DNA of 64,000 nt from an uncultured Flavobacteriaceae bacterium. Lineage in GTDB: Bacteria; Bacteroidota; Bacteroidia; Flavobacteriales; Flavobacteriaceae. Position numbers and translations under genes: made by a program. The notes under the pieces were generated by a model. That model made no database searches. It saw only the letters and a program-made list of their open reading frames with translations, and was not told the DNA's origin. Position 1 is the stretch's first letter. Every line of letters begins with the position of its first letter. Of the stretch, positions 9,688 to 19,049 are shown piece after piece. The DNA lies in assembly GCA_938029725.1 (NCBI GenBank), contig CALHGE010000016.1, forward strand, positions 1-64,000, written 5' to 3'.

Positions 9688-9774
9688 AAAAACTGTGTTT
9701 GGATTTCGTGTTTTCTCAAAATTTGAGCGTAACTGCAAAATTACAAAAATTATGTAGATTAGCCGTTATTATAC

Positions 9775-9782
9775 TAATTTTG
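9775..9782 (+). promoter_or_regulatory. Candidate -7 box for panC
   Basis: TAATTTTG, a perfect TAnnTTTG element, 20 bases before the panC start in the divergent GT5/panC intergenic region. Confidence 0.42.
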
Positions 9783-9802
9783 CTAGCTTTTAAATTATTT
9801 AC

Positions 9803-10648
9803 ATGGAGTTCATACAAACTAAAGAAGCCCTTGCGTCACTTCTTTCCTCATTTAAAAAAAGCGATAGTTTAGGTTTGGTGCCGACAATGGGCGCGCTCCA
9901 CCAAGGCCACATGGCCCTAGTAAAGAAGGCTCTTTCTGAAAATGATGCTGTTATTGTCAGTATTTTTGTCAACCCTACCCAATTTAACAACAAAGAAGAT
10001 TTAGAAAAATACCCACAGACCATCGCAGCCGATATGGCCCTTCTCAAAGAAGTATCCAAAGAAATTTGTGTTTTTGCACCAACAGTCGAAGAAATTTATG
10101 CTGAAAAAGTAGAAACGAAACGCTATGATTTTGAAGGCTTAGACAAGGTTATGGAAGGTGCGTTTAGAGATGATCACTTTAATGGCGTAGGAACCATAGT
10201 GGAAGCCTTACTTCGACTAGTAAAGCCCGATAGTGCCTATTTCGGAGAAAAAGATTTTCAACAGCTGCAAATCATAAAAAAATTAGTTGCTTTGGAGAAA
10301 ATTCCTGTGCAAGTTATTGGCTGCCCAATTGTTAGAGAACCAAGCGGCCTTGCCATGAGTTCTCGGAATGAAAGACTCTCAAAAGCTATGCGGCAAGAGG
10401 CTGCTTTTATTTACAAAACATTGCGTATTGCCAAAAATAAATTTAGTACGCAAAGTGCTCAAAAAGTAATAACTTGGATAGAAAATCAGTTTGAAAAACG
10501 TTCAGATTTGGTCTTAGAATATATTGCAATTACGGATACTGACACGCTTACACCCGTACTTCAAAAAGATAAAAACCTAAAATACAGAGCTTTTGTTGCC
10601 GTTTACACTGAAAACATTCGACTTATTGACAACATAGCACTTAACTAA
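9803..10648 (+). CDS. panC: Pantothenate synthetase
   Basis: Condenses pantoate and beta-alanine with ATP to give pantothenate, the CoA precursor; cytoplasmic. The 281 residues fit the family. Visible landmarks are LVPTMGALHQGHMALV (HxGH-type ATP site), SIFVNPTQFN, YFGEKDFQQL, CPIVREPSGLAMSSRN, which are the conserved substrate and ATP motifs. It is followed 23 bases later by panD, which supplies its beta-alanine substrate, so the two steps are linked genetically. Confidence 0.98.
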   Translation: MEFIQTKEALASLLSSFKKSDSLGLVPTMGALHQGHMALVKKALSENDAVIVSIFVNPTQFNNKEDLEKYPQTIAADMALLKEVSKEICVFAPTVEEIYAEKVETKRYDFEGLDKVMEGAFRDDHFNGVGTIVEALLRLVKPDSAYFGEKDFQQLQIIKKLVALEKIPVQVIGCPIVREPSGLAMSSRNERLSKAMRQEAAFIYKTLRIAKNKFSTQSAQKVITWIENQFEKRSDLVLEYIAITDTDTLTPVLQKDKNLKYRAFVAVYTENIRLIDNIALN

Positions 10649-10659
10649 GTACAATTAAT

Positions 10660-10667
10660 TAACTTTG
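10660..10667 (+). promoter_or_regulatory. Candidate -7 box very close to the panD start
   Basis: TAACTTTG, a perfect TAnnTTTG element, ends only 4 bases before the panD ATG. If used, transcription would begin at or next to the start codon, giving a leaderless or nearly leaderless mRNA. Confidence 0.35.
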
Positions 10668-10671
10668 CCCC

Positions 10672-11022
10672 ATGCAAATTGAAGTTGTAAAATCAAAAAT
10701 ACACCGCGTAAAAGTTACCGGAGCTGACCTAAATTATATCGGCAGTATCACTATTGACGAAGACTTAATGGATGCCGCCAACATCATTCAAGGTGAAAAG
10801 GTACAGATTGTAAACAATAATAATGGTGAGCGTTTAGAGACCTACGCTATTCCCGGCCCTCGTAATAGTGGAGAAATCACACTAAACGGAGCTGCATCTC
10901 GAAGAGTTGCCGTGGGTGACATCTTGATATTAATTACCTATGCTCGAATGGATATAGAAGAAGCCAAAACCTTCAACCCCTCATTAGTATTTCCTAACGA
11001 GGAGAATAACCTATTAAATTAA
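10672..11022 (+). CDS. panD: Aspartate 1-decarboxylase proenzyme
   Basis: Makes beta-alanine from aspartate for pantothenate synthesis. A 116-residue pyruvoyl enzyme: the self-cleavage site Gly24-Ser25 is visible in [10 protein letters not shown], Lys9 is present, and the catalytic Tyr region and the conserved [11 protein letters not shown] and ILITYA segments follow. Sits between panC and the flippase-like gene, with 2 bases to the latter. Confidence 0.98.
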   Translation: MQIEVVKSKIHRVKVTGADLNYIGSITIDEDLMDAANIIQGEKVQIVNNNNGERLETYAIPGPRNSGEITLNGAASRRVAVGDILILITYARMDIEEAKTFNPSLVFPNEENNLLN

Positions 11023-11024
11023 TT

Positions 11025-11990
11025 TTGAGCAAGGGTTTAAAAAAAATCTTAAAAACAACACTCCCAATAGTATTGGGTATATTTCTAGTATGGTACTGGT
11101 ATACCTCTACCGCGCCAGCTGACCGCGAGCTCATTCTTTTTTATATTAAAGACGCTGATCCATTTTGGGTTGGCATTTCTATAGTATTAGGCCTAATTGC
11201 ATACCTAGCAAGAGCTATTCGATGGAATTATATGCTCAAACCTATGGGCTACAAACCCAAATTGAGCAACAATGTTCTTATCATACTGATGTCTTATTTT
11301 GCCAACTTGGGAATTCCAAGAATGGGAGAGATACTAAGACCTACCGCACTTGCCACCTACGAAGGTGTTCCTTTTGAAAAGGGCTTGGGTACCATAATAA
11401 CGGAAAGGGTAGTAGATGTGCTTATGCTCTTGTTCATTATAAGTATTACCCTAGTCGTACAGACCGATATTATTTTATCTTTTCTAGAAGGCAAAGGCTT
11501 CCCTTTTGGTGGCATCCTAGTTGCGCTTGGCACAGCACTTCTCGGCTTAATCTTTTTTGTTATTTTTATTAAAAAGTCGCAAAATTCCATAGCAACTAAA
11601 ATCAAACATCTTGTTCAAGGATTGTTTACGGGTCTTTTGAGCGTTTTTAAGATGGAAAACAAGTGGGGTTTCGTCTTTCAAACCTTAGTTATATGGTCTT
11701 GTTACATCGGCATGTTCTGGGCGATTAAATTTACAGTACTCGAAACTATAGATCTCTCTTTAACGCAATTATTAGTAGCATTTGTTTTCGGTGCTCTTGC
11801 CATGATGTTTACCAATGGAGGTATTGGACTCTACCCTATAGCGGTTAGTCAAGCACTTGCGATCTATGGTATCAGCAAAGTATCAGGTGACGCATTTGGA
11901 TGGATTATGTGGATCGCACAAACCTCTGTCCTAGTAGTTTTTGGTGCAATATCTTTTCTCTTATTACCGTTATTAAATCGAAACAGATAG
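11025..11990 (+). CDS. Lysylphosphatidylglycerol synthetase-type transmembrane (flippase-like) protein
   Basis: A 321-residue polytopic inner-membrane protein of the family named for the MprF N-terminal transmembrane domain (UPF0104). Landmarks: an early helix (TTLPIVLGIFLVWYWY), LARAIRWNYMLKPMGYK, a conserved MSYFANLGIPRMGEILRP segment, and GTIITERVVDVLMLL. About seven to eight membrane segments are seen. It has no synthase domain, so it probably handles lipid or isoprenoid-linked substrates. The start is TTG, 2 bases after the panD stop; the next in-frame ATG would remove two helices, so TTG is preferred. Confidence 0.85.
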   Translation: MSKGLKKILKTTLPIVLGIFLVWYWYTSTAPADRELILFYIKDADPFWVGISIVLGLIAYLARAIRWNYMLKPMGYKPKLSNNVLIILMSYFANLGIPRMGEILRPTALATYEGVPFEKGLGTIITERVVDVLMLLFIISITLVVQTDIILSFLEGKGFPFGGILVALGTALLGLIFFVIFIKKSQNSIATKIKHLVQGLFTGLLSVFKMENKWGFVFQTLVIWSCYIGMFWAIKFTVLETIDLSLTQLLVAFVFGALAMMFTNGGIGLYPIAVSQALAIYGISKVSGDAFGWIMWIAQTSVLVVFGAISFLLLPLLNRNR

Positions 11991-12015
11991 CCACTGCTAT
12001 CAAACCAATACTACC

Positions 12016-13158
12016 ATGCAACGTTTATTTACCATTTTCGCATTTTTATTGTGCATTACGCTGAGCGCACAAGTTACCCAAGAAATTTTCGAATCTTTCA
12101 AACTCCAAGAACGCAGAGATGTGCAGTATTATATCCCTGAGGACTATGATGCTGAAAAAAAATACCCCGTAGTACTTGTTCTTGATGGCGAATATTTGTT
12201 TGATCAAGTTGTTGCAAATTCAAAAGTGTATAGCAGGTTTCATGGAATGCCACAAATGATCGTGGTAGGTATCAATCAAAGTGAAAATAGTATTCGTTTG
12301 GATGATTGTGCATGGGATGAAGAAAATGGATTGCCTGATGAAAAAGCAAAGAAATTTTTTGAATTTCTAGGCATGGAACTCATTCCTTATTTAGACCTCA
12401 ACTACAGCACAGCACCATTCAAAATGATCGTAGGCTATGATATCACGGCTAATTTTCAGAACTACTGGTTATTCAAAGAGAACTCTTTGTTCAATGCCTA
12501 TGTAAATATCTCTCCTACTTTGGCTCCTCAAATGGAAACTAGAATACCGGCACGTTTGGGCGCCTTTAACAAACAAATATTTTATCAATTGATTCTAGAA
12601 GGTGAGAAAAACAAAGACACGCCTAGAATTATGGAAATGGATAAAGCCATCAAAGCTATTGACAAAGCGTCATTACACTACTTCTTTGACGAGTACCCAA
12701 GTGCTGATCATATTTCGGTCGCTACCTACGGAATAGGAAAAGCTTTTGATAATATCTTCGGAATGTTTAAACCAATTAGCCCGAAGGAATACAAAACACA
12801 AATATTGACTTCTGAAGAACCGGTAATGCAATATTTAGTAGATAAATATAAGGGCATAGAAGACTTATTTGGATTCACAAAAGCAGTAAGCTTAAATGAC
12901 ATCATGGCCATATACGCCGGAACTCGAAAGAAGGAAGATTTCGAGTCGTTAAAACCTCTTTCAGACTTATGTAAGCGCGAATTTCCAGGCACTATGTTAG
13001 GCTTTTATTTTGAAGGTGAATACTACGAGCAATTGGGAGAACCTAAAAAAGCGCTCAAGACTTTCGAAAAAGCATTTGGTATGGACGAGATTGATTTCTT
13101 AACCAAAGAAATGGCTTTAGAAAAAATCGATGCTTTGAAAGCTGATTTTGGCTTTTAA
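12016..13158 (+). CDS. Secreted alpha/beta-hydrolase (esterase D-like fold) without nucleophile serine
   Basis: A 380-residue protein with signal peptide (cleavage after TLSAQ, residue 19) and the putative-esterase fold seen in enterochelin-esterase relatives: RRDVQYYIPEDYDAEKKYPVV, VLDGEYLF, MIVVGINQ. At the place of the GxSxG nucleophile elbow the sequence reads VGYDITANF, with Asp142 in place of Ser; a His is kept in SADHISV. It is therefore probably not a serine esterase. The last 60 residues (EYYEQLGEPKKALKTFEKAF) look like a TPR hairpin. Lies between the flippase-like gene and radA on the same strand. Confidence 0.78.
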   Translation: MQRLFTIFAFLLCITLSAQVTQEIFESFKLQERRDVQYYIPEDYDAEKKYPVVLVLDGEYLFDQVVANSKVYSRFHGMPQMIVVGINQSENSIRLDDCAWDEENGLPDEKAKKFFEFLGMELIPYLDLNYSTAPFKMIVGYDITANFQNYWLFKENSLFNAYVNISPTLAPQMETRIPARLGAFNKQIFYQLILEGEKNKDTPRIMEMDKAIKAIDKASLHYFFDEYPSADHISVATYGIGKAFDNIFGMFKPISPKEYKTQILTSEEPVMQYLVDKYKGIEDLFGFTKAVSLNDIMAIYAGTRKKEDFESLKPLSDLCKREFPGTMLGFYFEGEYYEQLGEPKKALKTFEKAFGMDEIDFLTKEMALEKIDALKADFGF

Positions 13159-13224
13159 ACAGACTTATAGTTCCGCCCTTTTCAAACTTCTTATTACCTT
13201 TAGTGCCAAATCTTATTCTAAGAA

Positions 13225-14586
13225 ATGGCTAAAACAAAAACAGCATTTTTCTGTCAAAACTGTGGTACCCAATATGCAAAATGGGTAGGGCAATGTTCCG
13301 CCTGTAAAGAATGGAACACCGTTGTTGAAGAGCTAGTTCAGAAAGAAGAAAAGCAAAGCTGGAAGCCTGCTTCAAGCAGCAAACGAAAAATTGCAAAACC
13401 GCTTCGCGTTAATGAAATTAGTACTGAAAAAGAACTTCGCCTAAATACGTTTGACCTAGAGTTCAATAGAGTTTTAGGTGGTGGATTAGTGCCCGGAGCT
13501 CTAGTTCTTTTAGGTGGCGAACCTGGCGTTGGAAAAAGTACACTGCTGCTTCAAATCGCATTAAAACTTCCCTATAAAACCCTGTATGTTTCTGGTGAAG
13601 AGAGTCAAAAGCAAATTAAAATGCGAGCCGATCGTATTCACCCAAATAGCGACACTTGTCTCATTCTTACAGAAACGAAAACTCAAAATATCTTTCAACA
13701 AATTGAGGCAACAGCGCCTGATATTGTAGTTATTGATTCTATTCAAACTTTACATTCTGATCATATTGAATCGGCAGCTGGAAGCATTTCACAGGTACGC
13801 GAGTGTACTGCCGAACTTATCAAATTCGCCAAAGAAACCAATACACCCGTTATTTTAATAGGTCATATCACTAAAGATGGCTCTATCGCTGGTCCCAAGA
13901 TTTTGGAGCATATGGTAGATACCGTTTTGCAATTTGAGGGTGACCGCAATTATGTATACCGCATCCTACGTGCACTAAAGAATCGTTTTGGCTCCACAGC
14001 AGAATTAGGCATCTATGAAATGCAAGGAGGCGGACTTCGACAAGTGAACAATCCTTCTGAAATACTCATATCAAAAAATGACGAAGGCTTAAGTGGCACT
14101 GCAATAGCCTCAACAGTTGAAGGCATGCGGCCCTTGATGATTGAAATTCAAGCCCTGGTTAGCACAGCCGTTTACGGTACTCCACAAAGATCTACTACAG
14201 GCTATAACGCGAAGCGACTAAATATGCTACTAGCCGTTTTAGAAAAGCGAGCTGGCTTTAAATTAGGCGCTAAAGATGTCTTCTTAAATATCACAGGAGG
14301 AATTTCAGTAGATGACCCCGCAATAGATTTAGCCGTTATTGCCGCTATACTTTCAAGCAATGAAGACATCCCTATCGATAAGGGGGTTTGTTTCGCTGCA
14401 GAAGTTGGTTTGGCAGGTGAAATCAGGCCTGTTCAACGCATAGAACAGCGTATTCTAGAGGCTGAAAAATTAGGTTTCAAAACTATTTATGTAGCCAAAA
14501 ACAATAAAATAAGTTTAACAAATTCCAAGATAACCATTGAACTCGTTTCACGTATTGAAGACGTCGTAAATAGGCTTTTTGACTAA
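13225..14586 (+). CDS. radA: DNA repair protein RadA
   Basis: RecA-like helicase that drives branch migration in recombinational repair. 453 residues, the normal length: N-terminal zinc finger with Cys10, Cys13, Cys24 and Cys27, Walker A GGEPGVGKST near residues 97-106, Walker B-type VVIDSIQTL, the RadA signature KNRFG, and a C-terminal Lon-like domain (GISVDDPAIDLAV, AAEVGLAGEIRPV). Preceded by a near-consensus TACCTTTA at 13195-13202. Confidence 0.97.
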   Translation: MAKTKTAFFCQNCGTQYAKWVGQCSACKEWNTVVEELVQKEEKQSWKPASSSKRKIAKPLRVNEISTEKELRLNTFDLEFNRVLGGGLVPGALVLLGGEPGVGKSTLLLQIALKLPYKTLYVSGEESQKQIKMRADRIHPNSDTCLILTETKTQNIFQQIEATAPDIVVIDSIQTLHSDHIESAAGSISQVRECTAELIKFAKETNTPVILIGHITKDGSIAGPKILEHMVDTVLQFEGDRNYVYRILRALKNRFGSTAELGIYEMQGGGLRQVNNPSEILISKNDEGLSGTAIASTVEGMRPLMIEIQALVSTAVYGTPQRSTTGYNAKRLNMLLAVLEKRAGFKLGAKDVFLNITGGISVDDPAIDLAVIAAILSSNEDIPIDKGVCFAAEVGLAGEIRPVQRIEQRILEAEKLGFKTIYVAKNNKISLTNSKITIELVSRIEDVVNRLFD

Positions 14587-14653
14587 ATATACCTTAGCGT
14601 TTGTTTTTATTGAACCCCTCGAGAACCAATGAAAAATTAAAACTCAAGGTCTC

Positions 14654-14673
14654 TTTAGGCTTGTGAGCCTAAA
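14654..14673. other. 8-bp stem-loop downstream of radA and the small membrane ORF
   Basis: TTTAGGCT / AGCCTAAA with a 4-base loop. It lies in the convergent gap between radA and the aldo-keto reductase transcript. Neither strand has a T run directly after the stem, so it may be a weak terminator or 3-prime end stabiliser. Confidence 0.4.
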
Positions 14674-14679
14674 AAATGA

Positions 14680-14778
14680 CTACGACTTATCTCTCATAAT
14701 TCGAGCAAAAACCATGATTATTAAAATCACCACTATAATCAAAGCCAACTGATAAAAACCTACTTTTAAAAAATACAT
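14680..14778 (-). CDS. Possible 32-residue single-span membrane protein
   Basis: An unlisted small ORF that begins 12 bases after the aldo-keto reductase stop codon on the same strand. Its product starts MYFLKVGFYQ, runs through about 17 strongly hydrophobic residues (LALIIVVILIIMVFA) and ends in a basic tail (RIMRDKS). This one-helix plus positive-tail layout is typical of small bacterial membrane proteins. No Shine-Dalgarno is seen, which is normal here. A stem-loop follows shortly after the stop. No homology is claimed; chance cannot be excluded for so short a frame. Confidence 0.45.
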   Translation of the reverse strand: MYFLKVGFYQLALIIVVILIIMVFARIMRDKS

Positions 14779-14790
14779 GTATGCCTGGTT

Positions 14791-15831
14791 TTAAGGTGCT
14801 GGGTTGGGTATTTCGTTGTGAATTGTATCAATAGCCTCTAAAACTTCCTCGCTCAATTTAACATCAATACTAGCAATATTCTCTTTAAGCTGCTTCATAG
14901 AAGTTGCGCCAATAATATTACTTGTCAAGAAGGGTCTGCTATTTACAAAAGCAAGTGCCATTTGTGCTAACGACAGATCATTCGCTTGGGCCAGTTCATA
15001 ATACTTTTGAGTAGCAGTAACTGAATTACCCTTGATATAGCGATTGTAATTTGGAAAAAGTGATAGGCGCGAATTTTTAGGTAGTCTATCACCCAAATAT
15101 TTACCACTTAAAGCACCAAAACCTAAGGGCGAGTATGCCAAAAGCTTAATGTCTTCTCGCATTGCGATTTCTGACGAACCCACTTCAAACTGACGACTCA
15201 AAAGACTATACGGGTTTTGAATTGTAATCATTCTTGGTAAACTTGCATGCACCTTACTTTCTTCAAGGTAACGCATGATGCCCCATGGGTTTTCATTGCT
15301 TATACCTACTTGGCGAATTTTACCCTCTCGAATTAAATCTCTTAAGGTCTCTAAAACCTGGTGAATATTATCTTGCCAATGGTCATCAGCAGAATGCTGA
15401 TACCCTCTCTTACCAAAATAGTTTGTGTTTCGTTCAGGCCAATGCAGTTGGTATAAATCGATATAATCTGTTTGTAACCGCTGTAAACTTCCTTCCACGG
15501 CCTCTATAATCGAATCTCTTGAAAAACCCGTCTCTCGAATAAATTTGGTGAAAGGGGCTTTCCCAGCAATTTTAGAGGCTAAGACAATCTTATCACGGTT
15601 GCCGTTTTTCTTAAACCAAGTACCAATAATTTTTTCTGTTAACGATAAACGATCAGGGTGGGCGGGTATGGGGTATAACTCCGCAGTATCAAAAAAGTTA
15701 ACGCCTTGCTCAAGAGCGTAGTCCATCTGTTCATGACCTTCAGCTTCGGTATTCTGATTGCCCCAAGTCATCGTTCCTAAACATATTTTACTGACTTCGA
15801 TATCAGTATGAGGTAGGTTTGTGTATTCCAT
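14791..15831 (-). CDS. Aldo/keto reductase, Tas-like
   Basis: NAD(P)H-dependent oxidoreductase with the TIM-barrel aldo/keto reductase fold. At 346 residues and with the end IPNPAP it resembles E. coli Tas closely in length and layout. Catalytic landmarks are FFDTAELYP (Asp and Tyr), LASKIAG (Lys) and LYQLHWPE (His). Cofactor segments are MITIQNPYSLL and SNIIGATSMKQLKENI. The substrate is unknown. Transcribed away from the exonuclease III gene direction boundary and convergent with radA; a perfect TAnnTTTG box lies 31 bases upstream. Confidence 0.93.
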   Translation of the reverse strand: MEYTNLPHTDIEVSKICLGTMTWGNQNTEAEGHEQMDYALEQGVNFFDTAELYPIPAHPDRLSLTEKIIGTWFKKNGNRDKIVLASKIAGKAPFTKFIRETGFSRDSIIEAVEGSLQRLQTDYIDLYQLHWPERNTNYFGKRGYQHSADDHWQDNIHQVLETLRDLIREGKIRQVGISNENPWGIMRYLEESKVHASLPRMITIQNPYSLLSRQFEVGSSEIAMREDIKLLAYSPLGFGALSGKYLGDRLPKNSRLSLFPNYNRYIKGNSVTATQKYYELAQANDLSLAQMALAFVNSRPFLTSNIIGATSMKQLKENIASIDVKLSEEVLEAIDTIHNEIPNPAP

Positions 15832-15862
15832 ATAAAATTTTACTTCTTACTAGTGCAGGCTA

Positions 15863-15870
15863 CAAATTTA
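15863..15870 (-). promoter_or_regulatory. Candidate -7 box for the aldo/keto reductase
   Basis: Minus strand reads TAAATTTG, perfect TAnnTTTG, 31 bases before the start codon. Confidence 0.4.
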
Positions 15871-15958
15871 AACATTTCCTGTAGGTTTTTTTGTTGAAAT
15901 TGACCTGCGCTACTTCAAATTCATACAAAGAAACCAATTCTAAACGTACAAGTAGATT

Positions 15959-16720
15959 CTAATCCACTTCAACCAAAATAGGACAATGGTCACTGTGCTT
16001 TGCTTCAGATAAAATTACCGAACGCTTTAGACGGTCTTTCAAAGGTTCAGCAACCATAGCATAATCTAATCGCCAGCCTTTATTATTGTTTCTAGCGTTA
16101 GCTCTGTAGCTCCACCAGGTATAATTATCAGGTTCATTATTGAAGTGTCTAAAGCTGTCAATGAATCCGCTTTTTTGCATAGCGCCAATCCATTCTCGTT
16201 CAACAGGTAAAAATCCTGATACGTTTTTGAGACCTACCGGATTATGAATATCGATAGCCTCATGGCAAATATTATAATCTCCAAGCACAATAAGGTTTGG
16301 CTTTTCTTTTCTTAATTCATTAAAATATTCTTGAATTTCTGCCATGTAATTCAGCTTAAAATCCAAACGGGCCATATTACTTCCTGAAGGCAAATACATG
16401 CTCATAATAGACACATCTCCAAAATCAGCTCTTATGTTTCTTCCTTCAAAATCCATTGTTTCGATGCCCGTTCCAAATTCGATATGATCAGGTTTTGTTT
16501 TTGAAAGAATTGCGACACCACTATACCCTTTCTTTTGTGCACTATACCAATAATTATAAGCATAACCCGCGTCTTCAAAGACCGAAAGGTCAAGCTGTTC
16601 TTCTTGCGCCTTAATTTCTTGTAAACAGATGACATCTGGATCTACTGATTGCAGCCATTCTATAAACCCTTTTTTTAATGCGGCACGAATACCGTTTACA
16701 TTGTAAGAGACGATTTTCAT
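15959..16720 (-). CDS. xth: Exodeoxyribonuclease III
   Basis: AP endonuclease and 3-prime exonuclease of base-excision repair. About 253 residues from the ATG at 16720, which gives the canonical start MKIVSYNVNGIRAALKKG; a longer frame back to 16792 adds 24 residues that do not fit the family. Landmarks: CLQEIKAQ (metal-binding Glu), VLGDYNICH (Asp/Asn), WRLDYAMV and SDHCPILVEV (catalytic Asp-His) at the very end. Length and motifs are complete. Confidence 0.96.
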   Translation of the reverse strand: MKIVSYNVNGIRAALKKGFIEWLQSVDPDVICLQEIKAQEEQLDLSVFEDAGYAYNYWYSAQKKGYSGVAILSKTKPDHIEFGTGIETMDFEGRNIRADFGDVSIMSMYLPSGSNMARLDFKLNYMAEIQEYFNELRKEKPNLIVLGDYNICHEAIDIHNPVGLKNVSGFLPVEREWIGAMQKSGFIDSFRHFNNEPDNYTWWSYRANARNNNKGWRLDYAMVAEPLKDRLKRSVILSEAKHSDHCPILVEVD

Positions 16721-16967
16721 ATTCAATATTTTGTTCGAAAATAAGCAATGTTCTGTTCTGGTAAAAGCTTGATACCATATCCTTTTTTCCATTTTTAAGA
16801 AAGGATTAAATTTACCCTTGCCCTAATTCATCTTGTCATGAAAAAAGCGCGACCACCCTTGCCCCTTTTCTTAGTCAATCAAAGAACGTTAAAACGCATC
16901 GTGATAGTCATGTATCGCAACTCGGTTTCGGTTTTTAAGTGCTAATTTAGAGGCCATATTTAAAAGC

Positions 16968-19049
16968 ATGACAAAACACTTCTTTTTGATTATTCTCTTT
17001 GGCAGCCTTCTTTCTGTCAATGCACAAAATTCAACAACAAAAGATAGTATTACCCAATTAGACGAGGTTATTCTTTTAGATGCTTTAAAGAAAAAAAACG
17101 CCATTGGCATTACAGCTTCCGAGGTCATTTCTGCCAAAGTCTTTCAAAATTACTCTCCAGTTTCAATGGTTTCTGCAATCAATCAGATACCCGGAGTATA
17201 TGTATTTTCCGGTGCGTTAAACACCAACCGCATTACAGTAAGAGGAATTGGCGCTAGAACCCTTTTCGGCACAGACAAATTACGAATGTACTATGAGGAT
17301 ATTCCAGTGACTGATGGTTCTGGGTTTTCATCCATCGAACAATACGACCTAGAAAACCTTAGTCAGATTGAAGTTATTAAAGGGCCGAAAGGAAATGCTT
17401 ATGGCTCAAACTTAGGGGGAGCCATTATATTGACGCCCAAAGAAGCCCTTGGCAGATCAACCAACTTTTCGAACAATTTTACGGCCGGTTCTTTCGGACT
17501 TCTAAAAAACAACCTCTCTTTTAATCATTATGATGGCAAACTAAGAATGGGTTTGCAATACGGGCATATGGAAATCGATGGCTACCGACAAAACAGTAAT
17601 TTTGAGCGAGATGGTATTTTATTAAACGCTTCCTATCAACTCGATGGTAAAAACAAAATTTCACTTTTAGTAAACCATATCGATTTCACAGCACAAATTC
17701 CAAGTTCTTTGGGTACTACCGCTTTTGCAGAAGACCCACAACAGGCCACCTTTACATGGAGAGTATCACAAGGTTTTGAAAGCAATAACGCCACTTTGGT
17801 AGGCTTCAATTATTCACATCAGTTCAGCAAAAAACTTCAAAATTCGACAAGTATCTTTTATAATTACCTAGATAAGATTGAAGCCGCACCCTTTGGCATA
17901 TTCGATGAAATCACTAAGGGATTTGGATTTCGAACCCGATTTTCAGGAGAATTTAATTTCTTTGAGAAAGATGCAAATTATTCGTTTGGCGCAGAACTTT
18001 TTAAGGATGAATATGATTGGGATCGGTTTCGAAATGAATGGGAAGAAAATGATGGCAACGGAAGTCTCAAGGGAGAACAAATCGGCCGAAACAAAGAATT
18101 TAGAAGCCAATGGAACGCTTTCGGTATTTTACTATTTCCACTGTCGGACGCCTTTTCTGCACAGTTCGGATTACATCTTAACAAAACTCAATATGATTAC
18201 CGCGATTTGTTCAATACCGGAACCGAAAATAAAAGCAACAAGCGTGATTTTAAAGCTATTGTATTGCCCAGCATAAATCTTGAATATGCTTTTACTAAAA
18301 ATCAGAACGTTTATGCAAATATCAGCCGTGGGTTTTCAAACCCTACGCTCGAAGAAACCTTGACCCCTGATGGTGTTATTAATCCAGATATTGCGCAAGA
18401 GACTGGAACAAATTATGAGCTGGGCACAATTCTATTTTTAGATGAAAGAAGGCTAAATATAAATCTTTCCATTTATCAAATGAATGTCAGAAACCTATTG
18501 GTTGGTGAGCGCATAAACGAAGACCAGTTTGTTGGAAAAAATGCGGGAAGAACACGTCATAGGGGATTAGAAATAGGATTAAATTACACCTGGAGTATTT
18601 CCAAAAACATACAATTATCTCCTTTTATGAATTTTACATTAACCGACCATAGCTTTATAGAATTCGTTGATGAGAACGATGACTTTTCTGGAAACCAACT
18701 TACTGGAGTTCCCAAACGGCGCAGCACCTCAGGGCTACAATTGCGGCTATTTGAAAATTTCTATTGGAATACCACCCATCAGTATGTGAGTGAGATTTCG
18801 TTAACCGATGCAGAAAATCTTTATAGTGATTCTTATACTGTTTTTAATACGCGAATAGGGTACCAAAAAAAGATTTCTGATAAATTTACTATTGGAATTG
18901 ACTTTGGAATCAATAACGTATTAGATAAAATTTACGCACAATCTGTACTTATAAACACCCAGGGTTTTGGAGGTAGAGAGCCACGTTATTTTTATCCTGG
19001 CGATGAGCGAAATTTTTATGGAAGTATCCGATTAGGGTATCAGCTTTGA
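16968..19049 (+). CDS. TonB-dependent receptor without carboxypeptidase-like domain
   Basis: A 693-residue outer-membrane receptor. Signal peptide ends at SVNAQ (about residue 20); a short spacer leads to a TonB-box-like stretch and then the plug (SMVSAINQIPGVYVFSG, ITVRGIGART, QIEVIKGPKGNAYGSNLGGAI). The barrel has a FSNPTLEETLTPDGVINPDI segment and ends in YGSIRLGYQL. There is no N-terminal carboxypeptidase-like domain and no partner lipoprotein gene, unlike three other receptors in this window, so a siderophore or metal-complex role is more likely than a polymer. Convergent with glyS. Confidence 0.88.
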   Translation: MTKHFFLIILFGSLLSVNAQNSTTKDSITQLDEVILLDALKKKNAIGITASEVISAKVFQNYSPVSMVSAINQIPGVYVFSGALNTNRITVRGIGARTLFGTDKLRMYYEDIPVTDGSGFSSIEQYDLENLSQIEVIKGPKGNAYGSNLGGAIILTPKEALGRSTNFSNNFTAGSFGLLKNNLSFNHYDGKLRMGLQYGHMEIDGYRQNSNFERDGILLNASYQLDGKNKISLLVNHIDFTAQIPSSLGTTAFAEDPQQATFTWRVSQGFESNNATLVGFNYSHQFSKKLQNSTSIFYNYLDKIEAAPFGIFDEITKGFGFRTRFSGEFNFFEKDANYSFGAELFKDEYDWDRFRNEWEENDGNGSLKGEQIGRNKEFRSQWNAFGILLFPLSDAFSAQFGLHLNKTQYDYRDLFNTGTENKSNKRDFKAIVLPSINLEYAFTKNQNVYANISRGFSNPTLEETLTPDGVINPDIAQETGTNYELGTILFLDERRLNINLSIYQMNVRNLLVGERINEDQFVGKNAGRTRHRGLEIGLNYTWSISKNIQLSPFMNFTLTDHSFIEFVDENDDFSGNQLTGVPKRRSTSGLQLRLFENFYWNTTHQYVSEISLTDAENLYSDSYTVFNTRIGYQKKISDKFTIGIDFGINNVLDKIYAQSVLINTQGFGGREPRYFYPGDERNFYGSIRLGYQL

